Shown: positions 16,284-23,829, numbered from the stretch's first letter. The stretch: DNA of 30,469 nt from Fimenecus sp045578245 (GCA_045578245.1 JAZNJX010000114.1:1-30469), one strand, 5' to 3'. The notes: generated from the letters alone by a model not told the origin. Made by a program: numbers and translations.

Positions 16284-16529
16284 TTAAAACTTACTCAGGA
16301 CGTTTTCCTGAAAAAATTCTTTAAAGTTTTCTTTAGTTACACCTGTATGAATATCATCATCAATTTGAATTGTAACGCCTACACGGTTACATTTGCCTAT
16401 GCAAAAACTTCCGGCAAGTGTAATCTCATTTTCGAGATGATTTTCAGTAACAGATTTTTGAAGAAGCTCAACAATTTCAGGAGAGCCTTTAAGATGGCAG
16501 GAACTGCCGACACAAATCTGGATAATCAT
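16284..16529 (-). CDS. Thioredoxin-like [2Fe-2S] ferredoxin
   Basis: An 81-residue protein of the NuoE/HydC C-terminal type. The four ligands are C6 and C11 (CVGSSC) and C43 and C47 (CIGKC). The family carries electrons, or serves as a docking [2Fe-2S] domain, in bifurcating hydrogenases and NADH dehydrogenases. It stands alone here, without the usual helical N-terminal domain. It is a close paralogue of the gene three bases upstream and is followed by the sensory hydrogenase gene after 21 bases. The partner is inferred from position only. Confidence 0.85.
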   Translation of the reverse strand: MIIQICVGSSCHLKGSPEIVELLQKSVTENHLENEITLAGSFCIGKCNRVGVTIQIDDDIHTGVTKENFKEFFQENVLSKF

Positions 16530-16532
16530 AAT

Positions 16533-16775
16533 TTATTTTACCTTTTCAACTATATTTTCATTGAAGAATTCATCAACCGTTTCCGGAGTTACTGAGAAAA
16601 AGTCGTCATCTACAGTAACACAAACACCTTGTTGACATTTGCCAAGACAGAATGTACCACTAATCTCAACTTTATCTTCAAGTTTGTTTTCAGTGATGAG
16701 TTTATGAAGTTGTTCAACGACAAGACGAGAACCTTTAATGTGGCATGAACTACCAATACAAACTGTAATTTTCAT
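16533..16775 (-). CDS. Thioredoxin-like [2Fe-2S] ferredoxin, tandem paralogue
   Basis: 80 residues, first gene of the operon. The Cys pattern is CIGSSC and CLGKC, as in the next gene. Both begin with a VCIGSSCHIKGS-like stretch and end in an FFNEN/FFQEN motif, so they arose by duplication. This copy has one further Cys in QQGVCVTVD, two residues after a Gln pair, not seen in the other. AAGGAGAAA precedes the ATG. The promoter is 65-95 bases upstream. Confidence 0.85.
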   Translation of the reverse strand: MKITVCIGSSCHIKGSRLVVEQLHKLITENKLEDKVEISGTFCLGKCQQGVCVTVDDDFFSVTPETVDEFFNENIVEKVK

Positions 16776-16840
16776 AATATATTTCTCCTTAATTCACATT
16801 CGAAGATACTATGTATTTCGATTCAAAAATATCGATTTAA

Positions 16841-16869
16841 ATTATACACCTTTTTTCAACTGCGTTCAA
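16841..16869 (-). promoter_or_regulatory. Promoter of the hydrogenase/ferredoxin operon
   Basis: Minus strand: -35 TTGAAC (16864-16869), a 17-base spacer, -10 TATAAT (16841-16846, perfect). RNA should start near 16834, giving a leader of about 60 bases before the first ferredoxin gene. Confidence 0.72.
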
Positions 16870-16964
16870 CAAAAAAAATAAAAAACATTTTATACATATT
16901 TTACATATTTATAGTTTTTTTTATGGTTTTTTAGATATAAAATACTGATTTTATAGAAAATGTC

Positions 16965-17002
16965 GTCAACTTATTGATTTTGTTGACAGATATTGATAAA
17001 AT
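16965..17002 (+). promoter_or_regulatory. Putative rex promoter with overlapping inverted repeat
   Basis: -35 TTGATT (16974-16979), a 17-base spacer, -10 TAAAAT (16997-17002). The inverted repeat GTCAAC (16965-16970) / GTTGAC (16982-16987) brackets the -35 and is a candidate operator. A second TATAAT lies at 17012-17017 but has no -35 at normal distance: a perfect TTGACA is 23 bases away. Confidence 0.45.
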
Positions 17003-17121
17003 ACATAAGGTTATAATGGTTTATTGTGAAATGTGTAATCGATACATATATTATCGATATATGCGACACTGATTCATTTTTAACTTATGGCAACGCACAT
17101 GTTTTATTAATTTTGAAGCAT

Positions 17122-17129
17122 AAAGGAGG
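17122..17129 (+). promoter_or_regulatory. Ribosome site deciding the rex start
   Basis: AAAGGAGG seven bases before ATG 17137. It places the start at the MKIVPVSRATLGRLPLYL sequence that matches the Rex N-terminus. Confidence 0.85.
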
Positions 17130-17136
17130 CGGGTCG

Positions 17137-17757
17137 ATGAAAATTGTTCCTGTTTCAAGAGCTACCTTGGGTAGACTTCCGTTGTATCTTAACTTTCTTA
17201 GAAAAATGTCTCCAGTTAAAGTTCCTTACATATCGGCAACAGCTATTTCAAAAGAGTTGAATCTCGGAGAGGTTCAGGTAAGAAAGGACCTTGCAGCAGT
17301 TAGCGGTGAGGGAAAACCACGATTGGGTTATGCAACAGAGGAACTTATAAAAAAACTTGAAGATTGTCTTGGATACAATGAGTTTACTGATGCTGTTCTG
17401 GTAGGTGCCGGAAAGCTAGGGGGAGCGCTACTTCAATATGAAGGCTTTGAACGTTTCGGAGTTAAAATCATAGCAGCCTTTGACAAAAATGAACAAGTAA
17501 CCAATCTGGGTTCTAAAACTGGAGTTTTACCGATAGGTCAATTTGAAAGTTTCTGTAAAGAACATAACATTCGTATCGGAATTATTACGGTAGTTGAAGA
17601 TTCGGCACAAGATGTATGTAACCTGATGGTTGAAAATGGGATAACGGCGATATGGAACTTTGCACCTTGCAAATTAGAAGTTCCTGACGGTGTTCTTATT
17701 CAGAATGAAAACTTAGCATTATCATTGGCTCATTTGAGTAATCAATTGTCTCGCTGA
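17137..17757 (+). CDS. rex: Redox-sensing transcriptional repressor Rex
   Basis: 206 residues, the normal length for Rex. The N-terminal winged helix includes SRATLGRLPLYLNFLRK and the recognition region LGEVQVRKDLAAVSGEGKPR. The Rossmann domain has VGAGKLGGAL (GxGxxG at 90-95) and AAFDKN. The C-terminal NFAPCKLEVPDG and the swapped helix near LSLAHLSNQL match the family. Rex senses NADH/NAD+ and releases DNA when NADH is high, typically derepressing fermentative and hydrogen genes. It is divergent from the hydrogenase operon and 109 bases upstream of mdh on the same strand, with no clear terminator between. It probably regulates, and may be co-transcribed with, the succinate operon. Direct binding sites were not identified. 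Confidence 0.93.
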   Translation: MKIVPVSRATLGRLPLYLNFLRKMSPVKVPYISATAISKELNLGEVQVRKDLAAVSGEGKPRLGYATEELIKKLEDCLGYNEFTDAVLVGAGKLGGALLQYEGFERFGVKIIAAFDKNEQVTNLGSKTGVLPIGQFESFCKEHNIRIGIITVVEDSAQDVCNLMVENGITAIWNFAPCKLEVPDGVLIQNENLALSLAHLSNQLSR

Positions 17758-17866
17758 TGGAAATGCAGAGTGAGTAGTTATAAAACAACGTAAAGAGTAA
17801 GCAAAAGAAAAAATGCTTTTCAGTAATAAAAATAAAAAAGATATTTATAAAGAGTGAGGTTTTAAT

Positions 17867-18808
17867 ATGAACAAAATCACAATTATTGGTTCAGGTAGTG
17901 TTGGCTCAACGATTGCATATACTGCAACTGTAATGGGACTTGCATCAGAAATAGTAATCATCGATATCAACGAGGAGAAGGCTCTTGGTGAAGCTCTTGA
18001 TATCAGACAGGGTATTCCTTTCTGCAATCCTGCAACTGTTTATGCAGGTTCATATAAGGATGCTGTTGATTCAGATATCGTTATCATCACATCAGGTCTT
18101 CCAAGAAAACCTGGTCAGACAAGACTTGATTTGGCTCAGAATAACGTTAACGTTATGAAGTCAATTGCCACAGAAATCGTAAAATATGCTCCTAAAGCAA
18201 CTTATGTCATTGTTAGTAATCCGGTTGATATTCTTACATATGTATTCTGTAAAACTACAGGAATTCCTGAAAAGAGAGTTATCGGCTCAGGCACAATTCT
18301 CGATACATCACGTTTGCGTGCAAGAATTGCTGAATACTATTCAGTTAACCAGAAGAATGTTCACGCATATATTTTAGGTGAACACGGTGATACAGCTTTT
18401 GTTCCATGGTCAATTGCAAACATTTCTAATGTTCCGATTGAAGATTATAGAAATGCTGTTATGAAATCAGAACTTTATCCTGAATTTAACAGAGACGAAG
18501 TTGAAGATTATGTTCGTAAATCAGGTGGACGAGTTATTCAGCGAAAGGGTGCAACATTCTATGCTGTTTCGGTTTCAGTTTGCCACCTTTGCAAATGCTT
18601 GTTGAATCCTATTGATACAACACTTACAGTTTCAACAATGCTTCACGGTGAATACGGCATTGATGATGTTTGCTTGAGCCTTCTTAACATTGTTGGTAAT
18701 AAACAGGTTCAGGGTAAGATTATTCTTCCTCTTAATGAGCAGGAAATCTGGTCATTACACAAGAGTGCAGAAAGCCTTAAAAATGTTATTAAACAAATTG
18801 ATATATAA
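17867..18808 (+). CDS. mdh: Malate dehydrogenase on an L-lactate-dehydrogenase scaffold
   Basis: 313-residue NAD-dependent 2-hydroxyacid dehydrogenase. The Rossmann motif GSGSVGS starts at 8, and Asp33 in IIDIN indicates NAD. Catalytic parts are Arg86 (TRLDL), Asp146/Arg149 (ILDTSR) and His173 (GEHGD). Overall it follows bacterial L-LDH (NPVDILTY, GSGTILDT, KGATFY). At the substrate-specificity position, however, where LDH has Gln in NQKPG, this protein has Arg80 (PRKPG). That residue is the classical switch to oxaloacetate/malate. The neighbour is fumarase, and fumarate reductase lies downstream, so malate dehydrogenase is the better call. Automated tools will probably name it lactate dehydrogenase. 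The ribosome site is GTGAGG. Family is certain; substrate is inferred from one residue plus context. Confidence 0.82.
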   Translation: MNKITIIGSGSVGSTIAYTATVMGLASEIVIIDINEEKALGEALDIRQGIPFCNPATVYAGSYKDAVDSDIVIITSGLPRKPGQTRLDLAQNNVNVMKSIATEIVKYAPKATYVIVSNPVDILTYVFCKTTGIPEKRVIGSGTILDTSRLRARIAEYYSVNQKNVHAYILGEHGDTAFVPWSIANISNVPIEDYRNAVMKSELYPEFNRDEVEDYVRKSGGRVIQRKGATFYAVSVSVCHLCKCLLNPIDTTLTVSTMLHGEYGIDDVCLSLLNIVGNKQVQGKIILPLNEQEIWSLHKSAESLKNVIKQIDI

Positions 18809-18832
18809 GAGCGACAGAAAGGATAAACAGAA

Positions 18833-20209
18833 ATGGAATATCGTATTGAACACGACTCTATGGGCGAAATGAAAGTTCCTGCAGACCGTCTTTGGGCTGC
18901 ACAGACTCAGAGAAGCCACGAAAACTTTGAAATCGGTGTTGGTATTGAAACAATGCCTGCCGAAATTATAAATGCATTCGGTATCCTTAAAAAGGCTGCT
19001 GCAATTGCAAACAATGCTCTTCGTCCTGAAAAGATGACAGAAGAAAAAATGAATGCAATCTGTGCTGCTTGTGACGAAGTAAGAGAAGGCAAGCTTAACG
19101 GACACTTCCCACTTGTTGTATGGCAGACAGGTTCTGGTACACAGTCAAATATGAACTCAAATGAGGTTATCGCAAACAGAGGTAACCAGATTCTTGGTAA
19201 AACATTACTTCATCCAAACGATGACGTAAATATGAGCCAGTCTTCAAATGATACATTCCCAACAGCTATGCATATTGCAGCTGTTCTTGCACTTGAAGAG
19301 AAACTTCTTCCTGCAGTTCAGGAATTGATTGAAACATTCAAGAGACTTGAAGAAGAAAATGAAGGAATTGTAAAGAGTGGTAGAACTCACTTGCAGGATG
19401 CAACTCCAATTAAGTTCAGTCAGGAAATTAGCGGTTGGCGTTCAAGCCTTGAAAAGGACGTTGAATTAATCAAACGTTCAATCGAGCCTCTCTATGAACT
19501 TGCTCTTGGTGGTACTGCTGTTGGTACGGGTCTTAATGCACCTGCAGGATTTGATACAGGTGTTGCAGCTGAAGTAGCAAAACTCACAGGTAAACCATTC
19601 GTGACTGCAGCTAACAAATTCCATTCACTTACATCAAAGGATGAACTTGTATTTGCACACGGTGCAATCAAGGCTCTTGCTTGCGACATGATGAAGATTG
19701 CAAACGACGTACGTTGGCTTGCATCTGGTCCTCGTGATGGTCTTGGTGAAATCTTCATTCCTGAAAATGAACCTGGTTCATCAATTATGCCTGGTAAAGT
19801 TAACCCAACACAATGTGAAGCAGTAACAATGGTTGCTGTTCAGGTAATGGGTAACGATGTTGCAGTTAGTATGGCAGCATCTCAGGGTAACTTTGAATTG
19901 AATGTGTTTATGCCTGTATGTATCTACAATTTCTTACAGTCAGCAAGACTTCTTGCAGAAGCAATTGTATCATTCAATAAGAATTGTGCTGTTGGCATTA
20001 AAGCAAATAAAGAGAAGATGCATCACAATCTTCACAACTCTTTGATGCTTGTAACTGCTCTTAACCCATATATCGGTTATGAAAATGCAGCAAAAACAGC
20101 AAAGAAAGCATTTAAAGATAATATTTCACTTAAAGAAGCTTGTGTTGAACTTGGTTTTTTGACAGCTGAAAGATTTGATGAAGTATTCCATCCTGAACAG
20201 ATGGTATAA
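18833..20209 (+). CDS. fumC: Fumarate hydratase, class II
   Basis: Interconverts malate and fumarate without an iron-sulfur cluster. 458 residues, the usual FumC size. Marks are VWQTGSGTQSNMNSNEV near 100, SQSSNDTFPTAMH near 138, SGRTHLQDATPIKF near 184, and the flexible catalytic loop GSSIMPGKVN at 315-324. These distinguish it from aspartase and argininosuccinate lyase well enough (TGSGTQSNMN is typical FumC). It follows mdh by 24 bases and precedes hdrB by 15. It supplies fumarate to the FrdAB encoded at the end of the same run. Confidence 0.95.
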   Translation: MEYRIEHDSMGEMKVPADRLWAAQTQRSHENFEIGVGIETMPAEIINAFGILKKAAAIANNALRPEKMTEEKMNAICAACDEVREGKLNGHFPLVVWQTGSGTQSNMNSNEVIANRGNQILGKTLLHPNDDVNMSQSSNDTFPTAMHIAAVLALEEKLLPAVQELIETFKRLEEENEGIVKSGRTHLQDATPIKFSQEISGWRSSLEKDVELIKRSIEPLYELALGGTAVGTGLNAPAGFDTGVAAEVAKLTGKPFVTAANKFHSLTSKDELVFAHGAIKALACDMMKIANDVRWLASGPRDGLGEIFIPENEPGSSIMPGKVNPTQCEAVTMVAVQVMGNDVAVSMAASQGNFELNVFMPVCIYNFLQSARLLAEAIVSFNKNCAVGIKANKEKMHHNLHNSLMLVTALNPYIGYENAAKTAKKAFKDNISLKEACVELGFLTAERFDEVFHPEQMV

Positions 20210-20224
20210 ACCGGAGGTAAACCT

Positions 20225-21013
20225 ATGAAAGTTAGTTATTTCCCCGGATGCACTCTTAAAAACAAGGCTAAAGAACTTGATGTTTATTCAGTTAAGTCTG
20301 CCGAAGTTCTGGGTATAACTTTAGAAGAAATTGAAAACTGGCAGTGCTGTGGTGGTGTGTTTACAACAGCAAGAGATGAGGTTGCAACAAAACTTTCATC
20401 TGTTCGTGCACTTAAATACGCTCTTGACAGAGAGCAACCACTCGTTACTGTTTGTTCAGCTTGTCATAATGTGATTAAGCAGACAAATTATGCAATGCAG
20501 AATGATAAGGAATTTGCTGATAAGGTTAACAGATACATGGCAGAAGGTGAATATAACGGAGAAACAGAAGTTTATAATTACCTTGAAATGCTCCGTGATT
20601 TGGTAGGCTTTGATGCAGTTAAAGAAAAAGTGGTAAATCCACTTAAAGGTAAGAAAATCGCTGCGTACTACGGATGCCTTCTCTTAAGACCTAATAGTGT
20701 TATGAGAATGGATGACCCTGAAAACCCTACAATCATGGAAGATTTGATTAAGGCAATGGGTGCAGACCCGGTAGTATATGCAAAGCGTAATGAATGCTGT
20801 GGTGGTTATATTTCAATTGAAAGCCCAGAATCAGCTAAGAGAAATAGTAATGCTATTATCGAAAATGCAAAGGCTGCAGGTGCTGAAATGATTATTACTG
20901 CATGCCCACTTTGCAAATATAATCTTATTAAAAACGGAGCAGATATTCCGGTAATTTATTTCACAGAGCTTCTCGCTGAGGCACTTGGTGTAAAGGAGGA
21001 TACAAATGAATAA
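20225..21013 (+). CDS. hdrB: HdrB-like subunit with two CCG domains
   Basis: 262 residues, homologous to the catalytic subunit of heterodisulfide reductase. Both CCG cluster motifs are complete: C9, C41-C42, C77, C80 (C-x31-CC-x34-CxxC) and C151, C191-C192, C227, C230 (C-x39-CC-x34-CxxC). These bind the two noncubane [4Fe-4S] clusters that cleave CoM-S-S-CoB in methanogens. A bacterium like this is not expected to have those coenzymes, so the partner must differ. Position with hdrC, hdrA, flx and frd genes suggests it passes electrons to the fumarate reductase or to an unknown disulfide. GGAGGT precedes the ATG. It overlaps hdrC by eight bases. Confidence 0.92.
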   Translation: MKVSYFPGCTLKNKAKELDVYSVKSAEVLGITLEEIENWQCCGGVFTTARDEVATKLSSVRALKYALDREQPLVTVCSACHNVIKQTNYAMQNDKEFADKVNRYMAEGEYNGETEVYNYLEMLRDLVGFDAVKEKVVNPLKGKKIAAYYGCLLLRPNSVMRMDDPENPTIMEDLIKAMGADPVVYAKRNECCGGYISIESPESAKRNSNAIIENAKAAGAEMIITACPLCKYNLIKNGADIPVIYFTELLAEALGVKEDTNE

Positions 21014-21395
21014 TAAAGAGTATCTTCAGGAAGAAATTATCCGTAGAAGTGGTGTTAATCCTAGCAAATGTATGCGTTGTGGCAAATGCTCAGCAACTTG
21101 CCCTGCATACGACGAAATGGAATATCATCCACATCAGTTTGTAAATATGGTTGAAAGTGGCGATATTGAACCATTACTTAATTCAGAGTCACTTTATAAA
21201 TGTTTATCATGTTTTGCATGTATTGACAGATGTCCAAGAAATGTAGAACCTGCTAAATTAGTTGAAGCAGTACGTCTTACTGCAATAAGACAACAGGGTG
21301 CTAACAGAATGACTGCTGATAATATTCCTCAGATGATTGACGAGGATGTTCCACCACAGTTGCTCGTAAGTGCGTTTAGAAAATATACTAAGTAA
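21006..21395 (+). CDS. hdrC: HdrC-like 4Fe-4S ferredoxin subunit
   Basis: 129 residues with two [4Fe-4S] sites: C22, C25, C28, C32 (CMRCGKCSATC) and C66, C69, C72, C76 (CLSCFACIDRC). In Hdr complexes HdrC links HdrA to HdrB. The length and the CMRCGKCxxxCP start are typical. AAGGAGG lies in the end of hdrB, and the frames overlap. Hydrophobic spans are absent, so the complex is soluble rather than of the membrane HdrDE type. Confidence 0.92.
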   Translation: MNNKEYLQEEIIRRSGVNPSKCMRCGKCSATCPAYDEMEYHPHQFVNMVESGDIEPLLNSESLYKCLSCFACIDRCPRNVEPAKLVEAVRLTAIRQQGANRMTADNIPQMIDEDVPPQLLVSAFRKYTK

Positions 21396-21409
21396 GGAGG
21401 AAAAGACAA

Positions 21410-23404
21410 ATGCAAAGAGTTGGCGTTTTTGTATGTTGGTGTGGTAGTAATATTGCAGGTACAGTTGATGTCGAAGCAGTATCAGAAGCTTTGAAAAGCG
21501 AACCAGGGGTAGTCTTTTCCACTAACTATCAATATATGTGCTCACAGGCTGGTCAGGATATGATTAAAGAAGCTGTTAAAGAGCACAATCTTACAGGAAT
21601 TGTTGTTTGTTCTTGTTCACCAAGAATGCACGAAGCAACATTCCGTAAAACAGCAGCTGCGGCAGGACTCAACCCATATATGGTTGAAATCGCAAACATC
21701 CGTGAACAGTGCTCATGGGTACATAAGGATATGCTTACAGGTACTGAAAAGGCAATTATTCTTGGTAAAGCAGCTATCGCGAAAGTAAATCTCAATACTC
21801 CACTCACTCCAGGTGAATCACCTGTAACAAAGAGAGCTTTGGTTATCGGTGGTGGTATCGCAGGTATTCAGACTGCACTTGATATTGCAGACGCAGGATT
21901 CCCTGTTGATATCGTTGAGAAAAAGCCTACAATCGGTGGTAAGATGGCACAGTTGGATAAAACATTCCCAACACTTGACTGTGCTGCTTGTATCCTTACT
22001 CCCAAAATGGTGGACGTGGCACAGAATGATAAAATTCGTATCTTCTCATATAGTGAAGTTTCAGAAATCAAAGGTTTCGTTGGTAACTTTGATGTAACAA
22101 TCAAAAAGAATGCTCGTTTTGTTAAGGAAGATATCTGTACAGGTTGTGGCGCTTGTGTTGATAAGTGTCCAATGAAAAAAGTTCCTAACGAATTTAACTT
22201 GGGTATGGATAATCGTAAGGCTATCTATATTCCATTTGCACAGGCAGTGCCAAAGGTTGCAACAATCGACCCTAATGCATGTAATATGCTTAAAAATGGT
22301 AAATGTGGTCTTTGTGCAAAGGTTTGTACGGCAGGTGCTATTGACTATACACAGAAGGACGAATACATCGAAGAAAAGTATGGTGCAATCGTAGTTGCAA
22401 CAGGCTTTAATCCAATCAGTATGGATAAGTTTGACGAGTTTGCTTATAACCAGTCAAAGGATGTTATTACATCTCTTGAGTTTGAGCGTCTTACAAATGC
22501 TGCTGGTCCTACAGCAGGTAAACTTTTAAGACCATCTGACGGAAAGCATCCTCATACAATTGTGTTTGTTCAGTGCGTGGGTTCACGTTGTGACGCTTGT
22601 GCTGAAAAAGGTAAAGAGTATTGTTCAAAAATCTGTTGTATGTACACTGCTAAACACGCAATGCTTACAAGAGATAAATATCCTGATACAGAAGTTTACG
22701 TATTCTATATTGACGTAAGAACTCCAGGTAAGAACTTTGACGAATTCTATCGTCGTGCAGTTGAAGAATACGGAGTTAAATATATCAAGGGTATGGTTGG
22801 TAAGGTAACACCGGAAGGTGATGTGCTTAAAGTTCAGGCATCCGACCTTATCGCTAATAAACAGCTTCATATTGATGCTGACCTTGTTGTTCTTGCAGCA
22901 GCAATTGAGCCTGATAAGTCAGCTCGTCCACTTGCTACAATGCTTACAGCAAGTATGGATACAAACGACTTCTTTACAGAGGCTCATCCAAAGCTTCGTC
23001 CTGTTGAAAGCCCAACAGCAGGTGTGTTCCTTTCAGGTGCTTGTCAAGGGCCTAAGGATATTCCTGAAACAGTTTCTCAGGCAGGTGCAGCAGCATCAAA
23101 AGTTATCGGACTTCTTGCAAAAGATAAGTTAACAGGTAACCCTTGTGTTGCACATTCAAACGAACTTATGTGTAATGGTTGTTCATCTTGTGAAAGAGTT
23201 TGTCCTTACGGTGCAATCACTTATAGTGATAAAGAATTCCGTATGCCGGACAGAACAACTAAGATTAGAAGAGTTGCATCAGTAAATCCTGCAGTTTGTC
23301 AGGGTTGTGGTGCTTGTACAGTAGCTTGTCCGTCAGGTGCTATGGACCTTAACGGATTTGCTAACTCACAGATTATGGCGGAGGTTGACGCAATATGCAA
23401 GTAA
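21410..23404 (+). CDS. hdrA: HdrA-like flavin-containing bifurcating subunit
   Basis: 664 residues, the FAD- and FeS-bearing core of soluble heterodisulfide reductases and the site of electron bifurcation in characterised complexes. The N-terminal domain has Cys pairs at 9/11, 67/69 and C43, C101 for a [4Fe-4S] cluster. The FAD motif VIGGGIAGIQTA is at 145-156, followed by KKPTIGGKMAQLDKTFPTLD and CAAC. An inserted ferredoxin has CTGCGACVDKC near 243 and CNMLKNGKCGLCAKVC near 291. The C-terminal dicluster ferredoxin is CNGCSSCERVC and CQGCGACTVAC. It is full length, with no selenocysteine codon seen. The stop overlaps the flxD start by ten bases. AAGGAGGAAAAG precedes the ATG. It would split NADH-derived electrons between the HdrCB branch and ferredoxin. 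Confidence 0.93.
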   Translation: MQRVGVFVCWCGSNIAGTVDVEAVSEALKSEPGVVFSTNYQYMCSQAGQDMIKEAVKEHNLTGIVVCSCSPRMHEATFRKTAAAAGLNPYMVEIANIREQCSWVHKDMLTGTEKAIILGKAAIAKVNLNTPLTPGESPVTKRALVIGGGIAGIQTALDIADAGFPVDIVEKKPTIGGKMAQLDKTFPTLDCAACILTPKMVDVAQNDKIRIFSYSEVSEIKGFVGNFDVTIKKNARFVKEDICTGCGACVDKCPMKKVPNEFNLGMDNRKAIYIPFAQAVPKVATIDPNACNMLKNGKCGLCAKVCTAGAIDYTQKDEYIEEKYGAIVVATGFNPISMDKFDEFAYNQSKDVITSLEFERLTNAAGPTAGKLLRPSDGKHPHTIVFVQCVGSRCDACAEKGKEYCSKICCMYTAKHAMLTRDKYPDTEVYVFYIDVRTPGKNFDEFYRRAVEEYGVKYIKGMVGKVTPEGDVLKVQASDLIANKQLHIDADLVVLAAAIEPDKSARPLATMLTASMDTNDFFTEAHPKLRPVESPTAGVFLSGACQGPKDIPETVSQAGAAASKVIGLLAKDKLTGNPCVAHSNELMCNGCSSCERVCPYGAITYSDKEFRMPDRTTKIRRVASVNPAVCQGCGACTVACPSGAMDLNGFANSQIMAEVDAICK

Positions 23405-23829
23405 ATGAATATAAACCATTAATTGTTGCATTTTGTTGCAACTGGTGTTCTTATGCGGGTGCTGACCTTGCAGGTAACAACCGTCTTAACTATCCGGCAG
23501 AGGTAAAGATTATTCGTGTACCTTGCTCATGCCGTGTAAACCCTATGTTTATTCTTCGTGCCTTCCAGCGTGGTGCTGATGGTGTAATCATTTGTGGTTG
23601 TCATCCCGGTGACTGTCACTACACATCAGGTAACTACTACACTCGTCGTAGAATGGCAGCACTTTTCTCAATGCTTGATTATCTTGGTATTGAAAAAGAG
23701 CGTACTCGTGTTGAATGGGTTTCAGCTGCTGAAGGTGCAAAGTTTGCAGCAACTATGAACGATTTCGTTGAAAAGGTAGTTGCTTTAGGTGAAAACAAGA
23801 GATTGGAGGATTTACGATGCAAAAAATAA
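23395..23829 (+). CDS. flxD: MvhD-like [2Fe-2S] electron-input subunit (FlxD)
   Basis: 144 residues of the MvhD family, which delivers electrons to HdrA. The Cys set is typical: FCCNWCSYAGAD at 13-24, VPCSC at 42-46, and CGCHPGDCHY at 68-76. It starts inside the end of hdrA and ends inside flxC (13-base overlap), so the three are tightly coupled. In methanogens MvhD links the hydrogenase to HdrA. In bacterial Flx-Hdr sets it links the NADH-oxidising Flx proteins instead. No MvhAG hydrogenase genes occur in the window. Confidence 0.92.
   Translation: MQVNEYKPLIVAFCCNWCSYAGADLAGNNRLNYPAEVKIIRVPCSCRVNPMFILRAFQRGADGVIICGCHPGDCHYTSGNYYTRRRMAALFSMLDYLGIEKERTRVEWVSAAEGAKFAATMNDFVEKVVALGENKRLEDLRCKK

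Larger units (their letters stand above)
16776..17136. other. 361-base divergent intergenic region, hydrogenase operon / rex
   Basis: No gene is seen. It is very AT-rich and holds the outward promoters of both units, an inverted repeat (GTCAAC-N11-GTTGAC, 16965-16987) over the putative rex promoter, and ATCGAT repeats in both leaders (16811-16836 and 17038-17062). A canonical clostridial Rex operator (TTGTTAA-N4-TTAACAA) was looked for and not found. An in-frame GTG at 17026 would extend Rex by 37 residues but has no ribosome site and no family support. Confidence 0.7.

Noticed and set aside
16983..17017. Perfect TTGACA (16983) with perfect TATAAT (17012) as the rex promoter
   Set aside because: The spacer is 23 bases, too long for a sigma-A promoter. 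TTGATT/TAAAAT with 17 bases is preferred, though still tentative.
17026..17136. GTG at 17026 as the rex start, adding 37 residues
   Set aside because: No ribosome site precedes it, the extra residues do not resemble Rex, and AAAGGAGG sits at ideal distance before ATG 17137.
17800..17825. Terminator between rex and mdh (AAGCA...TGCTTTT)
   Set aside because: Only a few base pairs can form and no T-run follows. Too weak to call.
16776..17866. Canonical Rex operator near rex, the hydrogenase operon or mdh
   Set aside because: No TTGTTAA-N4-TTAACAA or close variant found. TTGTGAA near 17024 is only a half site without its mirror.
17867..18808. Plain L-lactate dehydrogenase
   Set aside because: Arg80 at the specificity position and the fumarase/fumarate reductase context favour malate dehydrogenase. 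LDH remains a fallback if kinetics say so.
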